Part shown: positions 62,890 through 64,000 of the stretch, one piece after another
How the letters are laid out: every line of letters begins with the position of its first letter
How positions within the stretch are numbered: the stretch's first letter is position 1
Source of the DNA: Robiginitomaculum sp.
GTDB taxonomy: Bacteria; Pseudomonadota; Alphaproteobacteria; Caulobacterales; Maricaulaceae
Length of the DNA stretch: 64,000 bases
Assembly: GCA_021776525.1 (NCBI GenBank)
Contig: JAJFFT010000001.1
Span: 186,001 to 250,000 of the forward strand
Direction of reading: 5' to 3'
The notes under the pieces: model-generated
Seen by the model: the letters and a program-made list of their open reading frames with translations, nothing else
Told to the model about the DNA's origin: nothing
Databases searched by the model: none
Program-made: the position numbers and the translations under genes

Positions 62890-63789
62890 TTGTCGAAATA
62901 TATTTCTAACGGGCCCGCGCTAAAGCCTCTATACAAACGGAGGCCAAAATTTATTCCTAATGAAAATAGGCACTTCAAACTTAAAAGAGATAATAAAAGA
63001 TTTTCTTTAAAAGCACCTTTTTGGAATGCTCTGGGTACAATGGGAATATTGGCTCTTGCAATCTACGGTTCATTTTTCTCCGATTTCTCCAAAGCAATAG
63101 AGCAGAACTTACGACTTGAAAACAATTCTCTTATAGAAGAGAGAGAGCACCTACAACACGAATTAGAGGGCTTATATAAGGCAAAGTCTGACGTTGAACT
63201 CGAACTCTCACTTTCTAAACAAAATATATCTGATGCTATAAACATTCTTAACGAAAGAGAGAGCCAACTTGCTGTTGCGAATTCCAAGCTTGTTGCATCT
63301 AGAAGAAAATTGTCTGAGTTGCATGAAGAGGCTGCCCAGCTAAAAGTAGATAAGATAAATACAATTTCATCATTGACTCAATTGTATATGGAATATTATT
63401 TAGACATTCTTCCCTCTAGTGTAATGCATCGTCGCCTTCCTAAGTATATGATAAGGCGCCTCAATGAAATTGCTACTGAAAAAGAAAACGGTGCAAGAAG
63501 TTATTTTGACGACGCATACACTGGAATGTTGGAATATATTGATGAAATTTCCTCTCAAGCCACAACACCTGAGCAACGTGCCGCAGTAGATATAATTAAG
63601 CAAAATTTTAAACAAAAATGCTCTCAAAAAGAAGACTGGTACGACAAAGTATCTACGTTGTGGAATGGTGAAAGCGATAGTAAAGACGAGGTTACTGGTG
63701 TTGATATAACACCGGAGAGCGGTCTTAACAAAAAAGATCTTTTTGATTATATCAGAGAGGAAGAAATGAAGTGTCTTTCGAACAACTAA
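62890..63789 (+). CDS. Single-pass membrane coiled-coil protein, unknown
   Basis: 299 residues from a TTG at 62890 with AGGA about ten bases upstream (a downstream ATG at 63040 would cut into the membrane helix). Basic N terminus (about 1-45), one membrane helix (about 46-65), a long coiled coil (about 73-155: LEREHLQHELEGLYKAK-type heptads rich in Glu/Lys/Leu), and a helical C-terminal domain with conserved-looking MLEYIDEISSQATTPEQRA. It resembles membrane-anchored sensor or scaffold proteins of defence islands, but I cannot assign it. It ends 11 bases from the end of the convergent cas1 gene. Confidence 0.6.
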   Translation: MSKYISNGPALKPLYKRRPKFIPNENRHFKLKRDNKRFSLKAPFWNALGTMGILALAIYGSFFSDFSKAIEQNLRLENNSLIEEREHLQHELEGLYKAKSDVELELSLSKQNISDAINILNERESQLAVANSKLVASRRKLSELHEEAAQLKVDKINTISSLTQLYMEYYLDILPSSVMHRRLPKYMIRRLNEIATEKENGARSYFDDAYTGMLEYIDEISSQATTPEQRAAVDIIKQNFKQKCSQKEDWYDKVSTLWNGESDSKDEVTGVDITPESGLNKKDLFDYIREEEMKCLSNN

Positions 63790-63800
63790 GACTGAACTAG

Positions 63801-64000
63801 TTATCCCCCCGCAACCATTCTCGCCAACTCCGGGTTAAGCCTACACGTCCCCGCTGAGTTGATGGTGAAGTCTGAGGGCGAGAAGGTGTTGTTGTTAATC
63901 AACGCTAACACGCTCCGATCTGCGAGAGGCCTTGCGGGTTCCATTTTGTCAAAGACGAAGGTGTGACGGTCGTTGTATTTCTCACCGTGGATGATGCCCT
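63801..64000 (-). CDS. cas1: CRISPR-associated endonuclease Cas1, C-terminal fragment (window edge)
   Basis: The minus-strand frame from the edge to the TAA at 63803-63801 encodes 65 residues. It contains GIIHGEKYNDRHTFVFDKME, the Cas1 segment with the catalytic His and Asp of the metal site, then PARPLADRSVLALINN, DFTINSAGTCRLNPE and an A-R-M-V end, all characteristic of Cas1 C-termini. The gene continues past position 64000, where cas2 and other genes would be expected. The type cannot be fixed from this piece. Confidence 0.85.
   Translation of the reverse strand, partial: GIIHGEKYNDRHTFVFDKMEPARPLADRSVLALINNNTFSPSDFTINSAGTCRLNPELARMVAGG

Overview
The window reads as a chromosomal segment of an alphaproteobacterium, probably marine and facultatively respiratory. 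Evidence: the rpsA-ihfB / trpFBA-accD-folC / addAB-murU-amgK-tsaE gene order, an alpha-type AccD without its zinc-binding cysteines, a FYDLN/TIGR02300-type protein, and an alpha-style AddA/AddB pair. Base composition is moderate, with a few clearly AT-rich patches (18.8-19.5 kb and 61.8-63.8 kb) that look acquired.

Layout. 1-16 kb is an accessory region. It holds a partial class V aminotransferase; a PycTM-like membrane protein, a beta-propeller lipoprotein and an OprO/P porin; a minus-strand operon (thermostable-hemolysin-type acyltransferase, an AMP-ligase fused to a heme-oxygenase-like oxygenase, an SDR and a TPR protein); an ECF sigma factor / FecR / TonB-receptor signalling cassette; and a secreted protein with 23-residue Asn/Asp repeats. 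Three, possibly four, of these units share an upstream motif TGGAGG-N17-CGTC at identical spacing, which I propose is the promoter of the ECF sigma factor encoded at 9283. 16-21.7 kb holds a DEAD-box helicase, ArfB, an AT-rich orphan gene, an ABC-F ATPase and a broken LysR gene.

21.8-34.4 kb is a complete uptake [NiFe]-hydrogenase locus: hypCABDFE on the minus strand, and divergently a maturation protease, a HupH-like protein, the Tat-exported small subunit, an Isp1-like cytochrome b, the large subunit, a small His-rich membrane protein, an Isp2-like HdrD-type Fe-S protein, then rubrerythrin. This is the Isp (group 1e-like) architecture, in which electrons from H2 pass through Isp1 and Isp2. 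34.5-40.1 kb has an RND efflux pair and an amino-acid permease.

40.2-61.4 kb is housekeeping: tRNA-Ala(GGC), FYDLN protein, aroA-cmk-rpsA, ihfB, mscL, trpFBA-accD-folC, trxA, addA-addB-murU-amgK-tsaE, a 2Fe-2S ferredoxin and a TonB-domain lipoprotein. After a REP-like palindrome near 61.6 kb the sequence becomes AT-rich, with two unknown genes (one faintly kinase-like, one membrane coiled-coil). At the right edge lies the C-terminal end of a cas1 gene on the minus strand, so the window probably stops just inside a CRISPR-Cas or defence island.

All family calls are from reading the translated sequence; no database search was run.
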